56,813 nucleotides of DNA from Microcaldota archaeon (GCA_030648615.1 JAUSHJ010000063.1:1-56813); one strand, 5' to 3'. Positions 9,630 through 19,929 are shown, counted from the stretch's first letter. Made by a program: numbers and translations. The notes: a model not told the origin generated them from the letters alone.

Positions 9630-9682
9630 TTTTAAATATGTGGAGTAGATGATATATTTAACAAAAAAGAAGGTGATTTCCA

Positions 9683-10231
9683 ATGGTATTAGAACTCGTA
9701 ATTTTGGTAGTAGTTGCATTGGTAGTATTATACGCTATTTTAACTTACAATGGTTTAGTCGGACTCAGGCTTCGGGTAGAAAATGCCTGGGCACAAATTG
9801 ACGTGCAATTAAAGAGGAGATACGATCTTATTCCAAATTTAATTGAAACTGTTAAGGGATACATGAAACATGAAAAAGAAACTCTTACACAAATTACAAA
9901 ATATCGGGCACAATTGGTAACCGGTAGTGTGGAAGATAAGGCAACGGCAAATAACATGCTTTCACAATCGTTGAAATCTATTTTTGCAGTGTCAGAGAAC
10001 TATCCACAGCTCAAGGCAAATGAGAATTTTACAGCATTACAGGAAGAACTTGCAGGTACAGAAAATAAAATTTCTTATGCAAGGACTGCTTACAATGACA
10101 ATGTTATGGCATACAATACTTCGATACAAACATTCCCGTCAAATATCATTGCAAGTATGTTGGCGTTCGTGAAGAAGCCATTTTTCGAAACTGCAGAAGC
10201 AGAACGCGAAAATGTAAAAGTTAAATTCTAA
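9683..10231 (+). CDS. lemA: LemA family protein
   Basis: YNGLVGLRLRVENAWAQIDVQLKRRYDLIPNLIETVKGYMKHEKETL. Confidence 0.95.
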   Translation: MVLELVILVVVALVVLYAILTYNGLVGLRLRVENAWAQIDVQLKRRYDLIPNLIETVKGYMKHEKETLTQITKYRAQLVTGSVEDKATANNMLSQSLKSIFAVSENYPQLKANENFTALQEELAGTENKISYARTAYNDNVMAYNTSIQTFPSNIIASMLAFVKKPFFETAEAERENVKVKF

Positions 10232-10248
10232 ATTTTTTGGGTTAGATC

Positions 10249-11148
10249 ATGGTAACTGCTCCACTATCCCAAAAAACTAGTTTTTTTGATGCCATAGACT
10301 CAAATAAATTGAAATCTATCTTGCTAATACTAGCAATGTCATTTATTTTTTTTATTCTAATTTATTTAATATCTTACATACTTGATTTTGGTATTTTTGG
10401 CATCGTTCTAGGGGCATTCGGGCTAGTACTTTATGCTGGCATATCCTATTTTGCCGGAGATAAAATTATTCTTTCCATAAGTGGTGCAAAAAAAGTCGAG
10501 AAAAAAGATTATCCTTATTTATATAATACTGTTGAAGGGCTTGTGGTAGCAGCACAATTACCTATGCTTCAGATATACGTAATGGAAGACGAGTCTCCAA
10601 ATGCATTTGCAACTGGGAGAGATCCGCAGCACGCATCAATTGCTGTTACTACTGGTTTATTAAAAATTATGACTCGTCAGGAACTTGAAGGTGTAATTGC
10701 CCATGAGATTTCGCATGTGGGGAACTACGATATTCGTTTTATGATGGTGGCAATAGTATTTGCTGGTGCCATTTCATTGGTGAGTAATGTTATTTTACGT
10801 TCATTCCTATTTGGAGGAAGGCGTGATGATAGAAGAAGCGGTGGGCTCGCATTAATTGCCATAATATTCGCAATTCTAGCTCCTATATTCGCACTTTTAA
10901 TACGACTTGCCATATCTAGACAGAGAGAATATTTGGCAGATGCTAATGGTGCAAGAATGACGCGTTATCCAGAAGGTCTTGCTAGTGCTCTCGAGAAAAT
11001 CGGAAAAGTAAATAAGCCTGTTGCGGTTGCCACGGACGCTACAGCGTCGCTTTACTTCTCGAATCCTCTTAAAGCTGGTTTTCTATCATTTCTTTCTACG
11101 CATCCACCTATGGAGGAAAGAATAAAGCGACTTAGGGGAATGTACTAA
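10249..11148 (+). CDS. htpX: HtpX-like M48 zinc metalloprotease
   Basis: ELEGVIAHEISHVGNYDIRFM and REYLADANGARMT in a multi-TM protein, next to lemA. Confidence 0.95.
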   Translation: MVTAPLSQKTSFFDAIDSNKLKSILLILAMSFIFFILIYLISYILDFGIFGIVLGAFGLVLYAGISYFAGDKIILSISGAKKVEKKDYPYLYNTVEGLVVAAQLPMLQIYVMEDESPNAFATGRDPQHASIAVTTGLLKIMTRQELEGVIAHEISHVGNYDIRFMMVAIVFAGAISLVSNVILRSFLFGGRRDDRRSGGLALIAIIFAILAPIFALLIRLAISRQREYLADANGARMTRYPEGLASALEKIGKVNKPVAVATDATASLYFSNPLKAGFLSFLSTHPPMEERIKRLRGMY

Positions 11149-11184
11149 CTACTGGTAGAGGGTTGAGGGTAGAACGGTTGGTAG

Positions 11185-11673
11185 ATGGTTATGAAATCAA
11201 AGTTTATTATATTACTTATATTCTCATTATTTTTGATTGGCTGTACTAGTACACAGAAAAAAGACGTGATTGCTGTAGAAAATAATACTGTTCCAATTGT
11301 TCCACGCACTGAACAACCTGATAATGAACCATTTCAATTTAGTCTGGTCAAATTAACTTCAAATGGTGGTTATCTTTCAATTGAATTAATTAATGAAGAT
11401 ACCATTGGGATGGAAACTTTACCGTCAATTATGGCTGCAGTTTCTCCCAAAGTTACTACAAAAAAGATTTCTAAGCAGAAACTAAAAGATCTAAAAGATT
11501 ATGTTAAAAAGCAGGATTTTTTTTCATGGGAGAATGAAAGTGATATGACTTACGAGGTTACAAAAATCTCAATAACTCTAGGTGAAGATTATAATTCTGT
11601 AACTGCCGATGACAATTCTAAATCAAAAAGATTTAAGGATTTAGAAGATAAAATTGTTGAATTAACAAATTAG
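11185..11673 (+). CDS. small lipoprotein of unknown function
   Basis: Signal peptide with lipobox-like LFLIGC. Confidence 0.65.
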   Translation: MVMKSKFIILLIFSLFLIGCTSTQKKDVIAVENNTVPIVPRTEQPDNEPFQFSLVKLTSNGGYLSIELINEDTIGMETLPSIMAAVSPKVTTKKISKQKLKDLKDYVKKQDFFSWENESDMTYEVTKISITLGEDYNSVTADDNSKSKRFKDLEDKIVELTN

Positions 11674-11745
11674 TAATCGTTTAAGGCGTATGTTTAAATA
11701 CCTACACTCCCAATTAGTGTTTACTATTTACTGAGGTGTAGACTT

Positions 11746-12453
11746 ATGTATGGAGTATCTCCGCAAGCGTATGATCGAGCAATAACTGTATTCAGTCCAG
11801 ACGGAAGACTGTTTCAGGTTGAATATGCAAAAGAAGCAGTCAAGAGAGGCGCCACTGCAATAGGCATAGCAACTAGGGATGGTGTAGTTCTTGTGGCATT
11901 CAAGAGTATTCATTCGAAACTTGTAGTGCCAGATTCATTGAAAAAAGTTTTTGATATTGACTCTCACATATCTGTAACTGCAAGTGGATTAATTGCTGAT
12001 GCAAGAAGGTTGGTAGATGTTGCTAGAAACGAATCTCAGAGACACAGAATAACTTATAATGAAGCGCCTACTGTGGAATCTATTTCAAGAAGTGTATGTG
12101 ATCTAATGCAGGTTTATACTCAATATGGCGGCATCAGACCGTTTGGAGTTTCATTGTTAATTGCAGGTGTTGACGAAAAGCCAAGATTATACGAGGCAGA
12201 GCCAAGCGGTGCAATGACTGCATACAAAGCAGATTCTATAGGTTCAGGTAAAAAAGAAGTTGACGAAATACTTGAGAAAAACTATAGAGAAAGCATGACT
12301 CTTGAGGAAGCAGTATTTCTTGCAATTGAAGCATTGAAGAAGACTCAGGAGGAGAAGCTGTTGCCGGAAAACATCGAGATTTCTACTATAGATGTAAAAT
12401 CTAAGAAAACTTACTGTCTCAATGATAAGGAAGTTGCTAAATATCTGAAGTAA
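11746..12453 (+). CDS. psmA: 20S proteasome alpha subunit
   Basis: YDRAITVFSPDGRLFQVEYAKEAVKRGATAIGI. Confidence 0.98.
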   Translation: MYGVSPQAYDRAITVFSPDGRLFQVEYAKEAVKRGATAIGIATRDGVVLVAFKSIHSKLVVPDSLKKVFDIDSHISVTASGLIADARRLVDVARNESQRHRITYNEAPTVESISRSVCDLMQVYTQYGGIRPFGVSLLIAGVDEKPRLYEAEPSGAMTAYKADSIGSGKKEVDEILEKNYRESMTLEEAVFLAIEALKKTQEEKLLPENIEISTIDVKSKKTYCLNDKEVAKYLK

Positions 12454-12550
12454 TTATCTTTTTCATTAATTTTTCTTTCCCCCCCCCATTTTATTATTTT
12501 TTATTATTAGGGTTATCTAACGATTTTTATTATTTGTATAAACCAATCGT

Positions 12551-12752
12551 AAAGTCGGCGAGAGTACTGCCTTCTTTGTTGGCAGGTGAATCGCTGACCC
12601 GACTTTGTGAGTATTTTTCGAATGACCGACAAATCGGCGTATCCGATTTGTGGTCCATTTTTCCAAGCGTGGAAAAATTGGAGTGGGATACTGTGCGTTT
12701 GCGCACGGTCCCGAGCATCAGCGAGGGAAACTCTTCGAAAAATCTGATTCGT
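12551..12752. ncRNA. candidate structured non-coding RNA of unknown class (strand not resolved)
   Basis: GC-rich block in AT-rich DNA with nested stems: AAAGTCGG/CCGACTTT, ATTTTTCGAA/TTCGAAAAAT, GACAAATCGG/CCGATTTGT, ATTTTTCC/GGAAAAAT, GTGCG/CGCAC. Confidence 0.6.
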
Positions 12753-12758
12753 GAGAAT

Positions 12759-13151
12759 TTAAAATCTTACATTCAATGGTTTTCTTATTCTTTCTTCCAT
12801 TTCCTTTTTCTTAATTCGTCTAAATGCTCTAAGCGGATCATCTGTCGCAAATCCATAGGATGGGAGTGCGTATCTATTTTCACATCTGTGTTTTTGCTCT
12901 CTCTTTTCGTTATTGTGTTTGTCTGCTCTTGCTTCTACTATGGTTGCAATCGTTACACTTTCTACGCCAAATTCGTGTTGCTTTATATTATGCGAGTTTG
13001 CCAATCCCAAGGCTAAAACAAATGATGTGATTGCACCAGTCATGACAGTAATGAATTTTCTATTACTCTCGAGTAGGAACATTGTTAATTTTCCAGTTAA
13101 TTGTAATGCTTCGCTTGCAACATCTATTACTATTTCAACTCCATCTCTCAT
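12759..13151 (-). CDS. uncharacterised small protein with one likely TM segment
   Basis: Overlaps the pyrH start by 4 nt; ITVMTGAITSFVLALGLA hydrophobic stretch. Confidence 0.5.
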   Translation of the reverse strand: MRDGVEIVIDVASEALQLTGKLTMFLLESNRKFITVMTGAITSFVLALGLANSHNIKQHEFGVESVTIATIVEARADKHNNEKREQKHRCENRYALPSYGFATDDPLRAFRRIKKKEMEERIRKPLNVRF

Positions 13152-13828
13152 TCTTTCACCACAGTCCCACCGTGTTCCTTGCCTTCTATTGCGTTTTTTA
13201 AATCATCAAGGTTCTTTCCACTAACAAAATGAGTTTCTATTCTGCTTCTTGAAACTAATTTACATGCAAGAATATCAAAGACAAAGTTTTCACCAGCTTT
13301 TCTGCTGTCGCTTGTAGATGCAAGTTTTATTAGTTCATCATAACTGAGTTTATCATACTTTTTTGCATTTGGGTTTTTACTTGGATTACTATCATATATC
13401 CCATTAACATTGCTTATGTTTACCAATCTTTTTGCATGTAGTGCCTCTGCTAATAATGCAGCGTCACTATCAGTAGTTATTCCAGGGATAGTTCCTCCCA
13501 TTACTATTATTTTGCTTGCGCTTGCAGCATTCCTTGCATCATCAAAATTTTCCAGAACTCTTGAATATGCGAGTTTTCCAAAGGCGTCTATAGCATGTTT
13601 TGCATTTTCTTTAGTTGCCTTTATCGCTGCTTCGTCTGCTTCAAATTCGTTTCCATTAATCTGGCGTGCCTTTTGTGCGTAAACTCGTGCTGCGGTTCCG
13701 CCCCCGGTGACTATTCCGAAGCTATGCGAACTTTTGTCGAGTATTTTTTTTACTTCGTCCAAAAATTTGTGATCAATTCCGTTTTCAGTGTTGATGAGGC
13801 TTCCGCCAAGGGATAGGACTACATACAT
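13148..13828 (-). CDS. pyrH: uridylate kinase (archaeal type)
   Basis: VVLSLGGSL, GIVTGGGTAARVYAQKA, GTIPGITTDSDAALLAE, NVNGIYDSNP. Confidence 0.92.
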   Translation of the reverse strand: MYVVLSLGGSLINTENGIDHKFLDEVKKILDKSSHSFGIVTGGGTAARVYAQKARQINGNEFEADEAAIKATKENAKHAIDAFGKLAYSRVLENFDDARNAASASKIIVMGGTIPGITTDSDAALLAEALHAKRLVNISNVNGIYDSNPSKNPNAKKYDKLSYDELIKLASTSDSRKAGENFVFDILACKLVSRSRIETHFVSGKNLDDLKNAIEGKEHGGTVVKE

Positions 13829-13894
13829 AGTTACTTTATAAAATTGAATATTTAATAATTAAACGGTGCGACTAGCTCGCAGGGTGTATAATCT

Positions 13895-14440
13895 ATGGAA
13901 TTAGACATGAGAGATATAGAAAAAATATTAATGAAAAGAGAGGAGCAGTTCGACAAAGTTCACGTTAAAACCAGGGAAATTGTAAGAAGTTGCAGTAATG
14001 CAATAAAATCCATACATTCTAAGGAAATGGATGCTGCAGCAAAATATCTTGCAACTGCTGAAAAAGAAATCAGCGAAATTGCAAATATTTCAGGTGAATT
14101 CCCAGATCAACTTAACCATATCCTTCAGGAATACGTTGAAGCTAAGATCGTATTAAGTGCAGTACAGAAAAAGAAAATACCTTCATTCAAGGATATGGGT
14201 GTTAATGAAATTTCCTATCTCAATGGACTTTTGGATGCTACTGGAGAACTAAAGCGAGAAATGTATGAAGCTCTGCGTCACAAGGATAAAAAATTAGCAA
14301 CACAATATTTTGAAATGATGGAAGAAATTTACAGTGCACTACTACCATTACGTTTCTCCAATGCTGTGTTACCAGAATTCAGGAGGAAGCAGGATGTTGC
14401 AAGAATACAATTAGAGCAGGCAAGAGGGGAGTTGTTGTGA
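13895..14440 (+). CDS. translin family protein
   Basis: All-helical protein; REIVRSCSNAIKSIH..., EYVEAKIVLSAVQ, YLNGLLDATGELKRE. Confidence 0.8.
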   Translation: MELDMRDIEKILMKREEQFDKVHVKTREIVRSCSNAIKSIHSKEMDAAAKYLATAEKEISEIANISGEFPDQLNHILQEYVEAKIVLSAVQKKKIPSFKDMGVNEISYLNGLLDATGELKREMYEALRHKDKKLATQYFEMMEEIYSALLPLRFSNAVLPEFRRKQDVARIQLEQARGELL

Positions 14441-15051
14441 AAGTTTTCGATTTGACATTGCCGTTTGACGAGCATTCACCGGTCTTTCCAGGAGCTCCAA
14501 ATCCTAAAATATCTAATCTACTCACTATAGAAAAAAACGGGTTTAACGAACTCATACTCAGTTTTCCAAGTCACACTGGAACACATATCGATGCTCCATT
14601 CCATTGCATAAAAAACGGAAAGAAATTGAGTGATTTCGATATCTCTTACTTTGTTGGTAATGCTATTGTCTTTGATTGTAAAAACCAGAAGGAAATTCTA
14701 CTTTCAGATTCAGAGCTTTCAATAATCAAGGAAGATGATTTTGTTTTTTTCAATACTGGCTATAGTGATAATTATCTTAAACCAGGTTATTTCTCCGAGT
14801 ATCCAGTAATTTCCGAAAAAACTGCAGATGCTTTAGTTGCTAAAAAAGTTAGGGTTGTGGGATTAGACTCTCCTTCACCAGACAAAGAGCCATTCAAAAT
14901 TCATAATATTCTTTTAGGGAAAAACATTCCCATAATAGAGAATCTGTTTAATCTATCAAAAGTTACCATCAACCGTTTTAAATGTATTATCTCTCCGTTA
15001 AATATAAAAAACGGGGACGGTGCTCCCTGCAGAGTAATCGCAATGCTTTGA
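14437..15051 (+). CDS. cyclase / kynurenine formamidase-like hydrolase
   Basis: DLTLPFDEHSPVFPGAP and SHTGTHIDAPFH metal-binding motif. Confidence 0.85.
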   Translation: MKVFDLTLPFDEHSPVFPGAPNPKISNLLTIEKNGFNELILSFPSHTGTHIDAPFHCIKNGKKLSDFDISYFVGNAIVFDCKNQKEILLSDSELSIIKEDDFVFFNTGYSDNYLKPGYFSEYPVISEKTADALVAKKVRVVGLDSPSPDKEPFKIHNILLGKNIPIIENLFNLSKVTINRFKCIISPLNIKNGDGAPCRVIAML

Positions 15052-15113
15052 CATGTACGACATGTCAAATATTTAAAATATTATTATAATATTTCAAATG
15101 ATTGAGTGATATT

Positions 15114-15389
15114 ATGAAATTATCAATACATATTATCGTTAAGGGAAAAGTACAAGGAGTCCTCTATCGTGCTACTGCATGTGAAGTTGCAGAAAAATTC
15201 GGAGTTACCGGTTTTGTCAGAAATCTAGAAGATGGTAGTGTGGAAGTATTTGCAGAAGGAAACAAAGAGAAACTTCTTGAATTTCGTGATTGGTGTTCTA
15301 AAGGTTCTAAAGGAGCAAGAGTTGATGATATGCAGTTTGAATGGCTTGATTTTGCTGGTACGTTTAAAACCTTCATAATTAGGCATTAG
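15114..15389 (+). CDS. acyP: acylphosphatase
   Basis: GKVQGVLYRATACEVAEKFGVTGFVRNLEDGSVEVFAEG. Confidence 0.93.
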   Translation: MKLSIHIIVKGKVQGVLYRATACEVAEKFGVTGFVRNLEDGSVEVFAEGNKEKLLEFRDWCSKGSKGARVDDMQFEWLDFAGTFKTFIIRH

Positions 15390-15413
15390 TTTAGTCTATC
15401 GTATGGATATTTT

Positions 15414-15983
15414 TTATTGTGGTAATCTTTCTACAATTAATTTTGCAAGTTCTTTTAGACCTTCTTTTTCGCATGTTATGCTCCCTATATGATAATAATT
15501 CTCTCCTTTCTTTCCATCGATCATAAAAGTGCCATATGAATCAACAAACAATGATTCGTCTCCTAGATTAAAATTTTCAGATTTATTCGGTGAGTAATAC
15601 GCAGCAGCATCTTTTGCATCTTTAAGCATATGGTCATCTCCAGGGATATTAACCTGGATAATCATCATATTAGTTTGTGTTTGTATCTGAGTTTTTTCAT
15701 AATTGCAGCCCTTTCCATTATTTATTATCCTAGTCTTAAGCGTACTTTCCGAAGTTAAATTGCAATTTTCAGCTACTTCTGAAGTAGTTATCAGGCTGCA
15801 TTGGTCAAAATTTGCTGGTAACTTGTTGGAAGTAGTTTTATCTACTGTAGTAACTTCAGAACTAGCTTTAGTTGTTACCTTAGAATCTACAGTATTAGTT
15901 TTATTTTCTACTTGAGTACAGCCAGCAACAAACAAAATCATAATCATTAACAAAACTATATTTTTTGATATATTCATATCCAT
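15414..15983 (-). CDS. lipoprotein, unknown
   Basis: Lipobox FVAGCTQ; CSLITTSEVAENC resembles the CDNVLTLQETNQIC region of the divergent neighbour. Confidence 0.65.
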   Translation of the reverse strand: MDMNISKNIVLLMIMILFVAGCTQVENKTNTVDSKVTTKASSEVTTVDKTTSNKLPANFDQCSLITTSEVAENCNLTSESTLKTRIINNGKGCNYEKTQIQTQTNMMIIQVNIPGDDHMLKDAKDAAAYYSPNKSENFNLGDESLFVDSYGTFMIDGKKGENYYHIGSITCEKEGLKELAKLIVERLPQ

Positions 15984-16021
15984 AATTCTAGCATAAACTA
16001 TTTAAATGTCAATTTCTTCAT

Positions 16022-16666
16022 ATGTATATGAAATTAGTTACTCTCATATTTAGTTTTCTCATTTTTCTATTAATCTTTGGTTGTATTCAGTCTACGCAAA
16101 AGCTAGATTCTAAAGTGAAAGATACTTCAGTAATTTCAACAAATGATATTGAATCAGAGCGTACTAATGCAACTCTAGATTTAGTTACAGATAATCAGAC
16201 TAACGATTCAATTACAGACAGTCAAACTTCAGATTTAGATAACGGAAGCAATTTAGATAAAACTAAACTTAATTGCGACAATGTCCTTACATTGCAAGAA
16301 ACAAATCAGATATGTGGCGAAACATTATCTCCAAATCCATATGTAACTCAAAATACAGACGATGATACATACTGTTTTCGTTCGTATACTTCTGAAGGTG
16401 CGCTTTTAAATTTCAACATTGAAAAATTCAGCAGTGAAGACGAAGCAATAAAAGGAATGAAATCAGCAAGTTATGAAAGCGCAGTTTCACGTACTAATGT
16501 TGAGTTTAAAGGTTATCCTAGCTGGAAGGTCGAAGGTGCACTCTCCGGGGGCAATAGCTTGTATGTAACTAAAGGTAGTTATGTATTAACTATTAATGGC
16601 AGGCGTAATTGTAAGGACTACGAAAAAGTTGATAAACTAATGGAAACGGCACTTAAGCGAGTCTAG
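16022..16666 (+). CDS. lipoprotein, unknown; possible paralog of 15414-15983
   Basis: Lipobox LIFGCIQ and shared cysteine pattern. Confidence 0.65.
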   Translation: MYMKLVTLIFSFLIFLLIFGCIQSTQKLDSKVKDTSVISTNDIESERTNATLDLVTDNQTNDSITDSQTSDLDNGSNLDKTKLNCDNVLTLQETNQICGETLSPNPYVTQNTDDDTYCFRSYTSEGALLNFNIEKFSSEDEAIKGMKSASYESAVSRTNVEFKGYPSWKVEGALSGGNSLYVTKGSYVLTINGRRNCKDYEKVDKLMETALKRV

Positions 16667-16677
16667 TTTTCTAATCT

Positions 16678-17181
16678 TTAGTTTTTATTTCTGATTTTCT
16701 TCCATCCTTGTAGTCCGGCAAACGTAAAAATAAGTCCAGCTACCAATGCCAATATATTCAAGGAAGCGAACGGAGTAGTCTCTTCCTTCAGTTTTGATTG
16801 GGTAGGGTCATTTGGATCAATCAAAACATTTACAGTTGTATTTATGGAATTCCTATCCACGACTTTTTGTATATCTGACTTATCCTGTGATGTGTGTGAA
16901 CTACAACAATCTCCACCATATGTTTTTCCATTTATTATGTATGTATAGTGTATACGTGGTGAGAATTGCGGTCCGTGTTTGCCAGGGACTGTTCTTACGT
17001 CGGACTGAGTTATAGTACCACTAACAGTTGTCCAGTTATTCTGTGCACTAACATCGGAGTAAATCAAGTAACCTGCAAGGACAAGAAGACAAACTCCAAT
17101 TACCATGCATAAAATTGTATCTCGTAATTCCTTTTTCATATTAAAATATTCGAAAGAAACATTTAATACTTTAACATCCAA
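16678..17181 (-). CDS. DUF3592-like membrane protein
   Basis: Two TMs bracketing NWTTVSGTITQSDVR...YTYIINGKTYGGD. Confidence 0.65.
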   Translation of the reverse strand: MDVKVLNVSFEYFNMKKELRDTILCMVIGVCLLVLAGYLIYSDVSAQNNWTTVSGTITQSDVRTVPGKHGPQFSPRIHYTYIINGKTYGGDCCSSHTSQDKSDIQKVVDRNSINTTVNVLIDPNDPTQSKLKEETTPFASLNILALVAGLIFTFAGLQGWKKIRNKN

Positions 17182-17189
17182 TTTATCTC

Positions 17190-18911
17190 ATGCTTTTTTT
17201 CAAAGACGTAGCTGAAACATTCCTGAAAATCGAATCCAAATCTGGCAGACTTGAGATGACGGATATTCTAGCTCAGTTGTTCAAAAAAACAGATGTAAAA
17301 GAAATAGACAAACTTATTTACTTAGTTCAAGGTATACTTGCTCCACCTTACGATGGCATTGAACTTGGTCTGGGCGAACAATTTGCCATCAGAGCAATAG
17401 CTTCTGCAGCTGGGTATGACCGTTCAAAAGTGGAATCTAATTATAAGAAAAGTGGCGATCTAGGTCTTACTATAGAAGAACTGTTTGCAAAGAAAAAACA
17501 GCAATCACTATCATCAAGCGATATGGATGTTTTGTATATCTACGATAGTTTCGTTAAAATGGCAAAAACTTCTGGTCAAGGCAGTCAGGAACTAAAAATC
17601 AAATATTTGACCGAACTTCTGAATAATTCCTCTCCAACCGAAGCTAGGTTTATCATAAGATTCGTAACTGGAAGGCTTAGATTAGGTGTTGGAGATCCAA
17701 CCATACTAGATGCACTTTCGTTCTCTCGTACTGGTGACAAAAGCTTAAGAGAAGAATTAGAACGTGCTTACAACGTTTGCAGCGATCTCGGTTATGTAGC
17801 AAAGACATTTTTTGAAAGTCCGGAAAAAATAGTTGAGTTCAAAGTGCAACCATTTAAGCCTTTACAACCTGCACTCGCAGAAAGATTATCTACTCCTAAA
17901 GAGATAATTGAAAAACTTGGTTCGTGTTCGATAGAGTTTAAGTTCGATGGCTTCCGCCTACAGTGTCACAAGAAAGGGAATGAAGTTGAGCTATACTCAC
18001 GTAAACTAGAGAAAATGACACATATGTTTCCAGATGTAGTTGATGCAATAAAGAAACTAAAAGTAAAAGAAATTATTTTTGAAGGAGAAGCTCTCGCATT
18101 CAATGAACCGCAAAAACGTTATTTTTCATTTCAACAAACCATGCACCGCAGGCGCAAACATGGAATAGATGCAGCAAGCAAAGAACTGCCACTGAATATT
18201 TTTGTATTTGACATCCTCTATCTGAATGGGAAAGATCTGACTGCTCAGCCCTATTCTTCAAGACGTAAAACTCTAGAATCTATTTTTCCAGAAGAAATTC
18301 TAAAACTAAGCGAAAAAATAGACGTGAAGAATGAAAAAGAAATAGAAAAACTATTCAAGCAATCAATTAGTGAAGGTCTTGAAGGTATCATGGCAAAGGA
18401 TCTTGCATCGCCCTATACTGCAGGGAAAAGAAAGTTTGCCTGGATAAAATTAAAGAAATCTTATGGGAAAGCAGTAGATACTATTGATGGCGTTATTGTT
18501 GGTTATTATCTTGGGAAAGGTGCTAGAGTAGAATTTGAATTTGGTGGTTTGCTTCTCGCAGTTTACAATGAAGATAATGCAAGACTGGAGACGGTTGCAA
18601 GAATAGGTTCTGGTTATACTGAAGAAGAGATGAAGGAATTACAGGAGATGCTGGAAGAGATAAAAACTACTGCGCCTCCAGATAAGTTAGATTACAAGGT
18701 AGAGCCGGATTTTTGGGTACAACCTAAATACGTTGTTGAAGTTGCGTTTGATGACATTACTCTTTCTCCGATGCATACCTGTGGCGTTAAGGATGATAGA
18801 GGCTATGCATTACGTTTCCCACGAATGCAGAAGATGAGGGGAGATAAGAGTATTAGTGAGATTACTACTACCAGGGAAGTGGTTGATCTATATGAGAAAC
18901 AGATGAAGTGA
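17190..18911 (+). CDS. lig: ATP-dependent DNA ligase
   Basis: SIEFKFDGFRLQCH adenylation motif, LEGIMAKDL, AWIKLKKSY, C-terminal OB domain. Confidence 0.95.
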   Translation: MLFFKDVAETFLKIESKSGRLEMTDILAQLFKKTDVKEIDKLIYLVQGILAPPYDGIELGLGEQFAIRAIASAAGYDRSKVESNYKKSGDLGLTIEELFAKKKQQSLSSSDMDVLYIYDSFVKMAKTSGQGSQELKIKYLTELLNNSSPTEARFIIRFVTGRLRLGVGDPTILDALSFSRTGDKSLREELERAYNVCSDLGYVAKTFFESPEKIVEFKVQPFKPLQPALAERLSTPKEIIEKLGSCSIEFKFDGFRLQCHKKGNEVELYSRKLEKMTHMFPDVVDAIKKLKVKEIIFEGEALAFNEPQKRYFSFQQTMHRRRKHGIDAASKELPLNIFVFDILYLNGKDLTAQPYSSRRKTLESIFPEEILKLSEKIDVKNEKEIEKLFKQSISEGLEGIMAKDLASPYTAGKRKFAWIKLKKSYGKAVDTIDGVIVGYYLGKGARVEFEFGGLLLAVYNEDNARLETVARIGSGYTEEEMKELQEMLEEIKTTAPPDKLDYKVEPDFWVQPKYVVEVAFDDITLSPMHTCGVKDDRGYALRFPRMQKMRGDKSISEITTTREVVDLYEKQMK

Positions 18912-18919
18912 ATTTTCCA

Positions 18920-19795
18920 TCATAAATATTCTTTATACTGTTTCACAAAAACCTCAAATAAGTATCTAATGAATGCTCGTTCTTTCCTATCAAAGTCAAA
19001 CTTCTGAAGAACTAGGTAGTACAGCATCTTCTCATCATTGAATATGTTAAGCAGAGGGCAGTTTCCTTTTAGCAGAACGAAATTCATAAGTAGTCTAGAC
19101 ATTCTCCCATTTCCATCTCTGAAAGGGTGAATCCTGACGAATTTTAGGTGCACAAGTGCAGCTAGTTCGAACGAACGTAGTTGTTTTTTTGCAATATTAT
19201 ACCATTCAATAAATTCTTTCATTAGTTGTGGCAGTTCTTGCCATTGCGGACAGAGATAATTGCCAACGCGTACGTTGACATTTCTATATTTACCAGCATC
19301 GTGCATTATTTCTTTCTGTTCAATGTAATGCAATTTCAAAATCATTTCTTCGTTTATTTCTCCTTTATAATCGAAAAGAAAATCTATGCATTTCTCCATG
19401 TTCTGTACTTCCTTTATGTCTCGTTTTCTTTCTTTATGTAAGATTTCCTTTCCAGCAAGAATGCTATCGGTCTCTTCCAGTGTAAGCGTATTGCCTTCAA
19501 TGGCATTTGTGTTATAAATAAAACTTACAATTCTTTCTCTTTCTGTTTTCCACAATGTTTTATCAAGTCTGTATTTTTTCAAGTAGTTTTTCTTTATTCG
19601 TCCAATTATTCTAATTTCTTCTTCAGTCAATTTCTTAGCAATTCGTTTGGTTTTTTTCTTTAATATTTCCAGATCCTTTGGTATTGTCGTACCTAGATAC
19701 TTCCTAGTTTTTTTGAATTTTCCATCTACTCTTTTTGTCTCAGTAAGGTAGTAGTATATCTTGCCATTAACTATTTTCTTTTCTATGTAAGCCAT
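18920..19795 (-). CDS. Fic/DOC family protein
   Basis: HPFRDGNGRMSRLLMNF Fic motif; ORF track start is 19828 but Met at 19795 fits the upstream TATA-like/operator layout better. Confidence 0.9.
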   Translation of the reverse strand: MAYIEKKIVNGKIYYYLTETKRVDGKFKKTRKYLGTTIPKDLEILKKKTKRIAKKLTEEEIRIIGRIKKNYLKKYRLDKTLWKTERERIVSFIYNTNAIEGNTLTLEETDSILAGKEILHKERKRDIKEVQNMEKCIDFLFDYKGEINEEMILKLHYIEQKEIMHDAGKYRNVNVRVGNYLCPQWQELPQLMKEFIEWYNIAKKQLRSFELAALVHLKFVRIHPFRDGNGRMSRLLMNFVLLKGNCPLLNIFNDEKMLYYLVLQKFDFDRKERAFIRYLFEVFVKQYKEYL

Positions 19796-19826
19796 GCTAG
19801 AATTAGGGGGCACAAAGTTTTTAAGC

Positions 19827-19841
19827 ATTTAGGGGGCACAG
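19827..19841. repeat. 15-bp direct repeat ATTTAGGGGGCACAG
   Basis: Identical to 20218-20232; a third TTAGGGGGCACA lies at 19803-19814. Confidence 0.9.
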
Positions 19842-19929
19842 AAAACATAAATGTTTCCAGTCTTCAGTTTCTGGTCTTGCCTGTTTTACGAGATACAAAA
19901 CACCTGACTCAAGATTTTTTAGGGGCGGT

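Noticed and set aside
12477-12490. Poly-C run after psmA
   Set aside because: Short homopolymer in a gene-end region; could be a sequencing artefact and has no further support.
12551-12752. Considered RNase P RNA or SRP RNA identity
   Set aside because: I could not find the conserved RNase P CR-I/CR-V or SRP helix 8 motifs by eye on either strand; left as unknown class pending Rfam search.
12534-13016. 160-aa plus-strand ORF from the track
   Set aside because: First half runs through the hairpin-rich candidate ncRNA and second half is antisense to 12759-13151; low-complexity Cys/Phe-rich translation looks non-coding.
17940-17965. Unusual ligase adenylation motif EFKFDGFR
   Set aside because: Variation around KxDG is common and the catalytic Lys and DG are intact.
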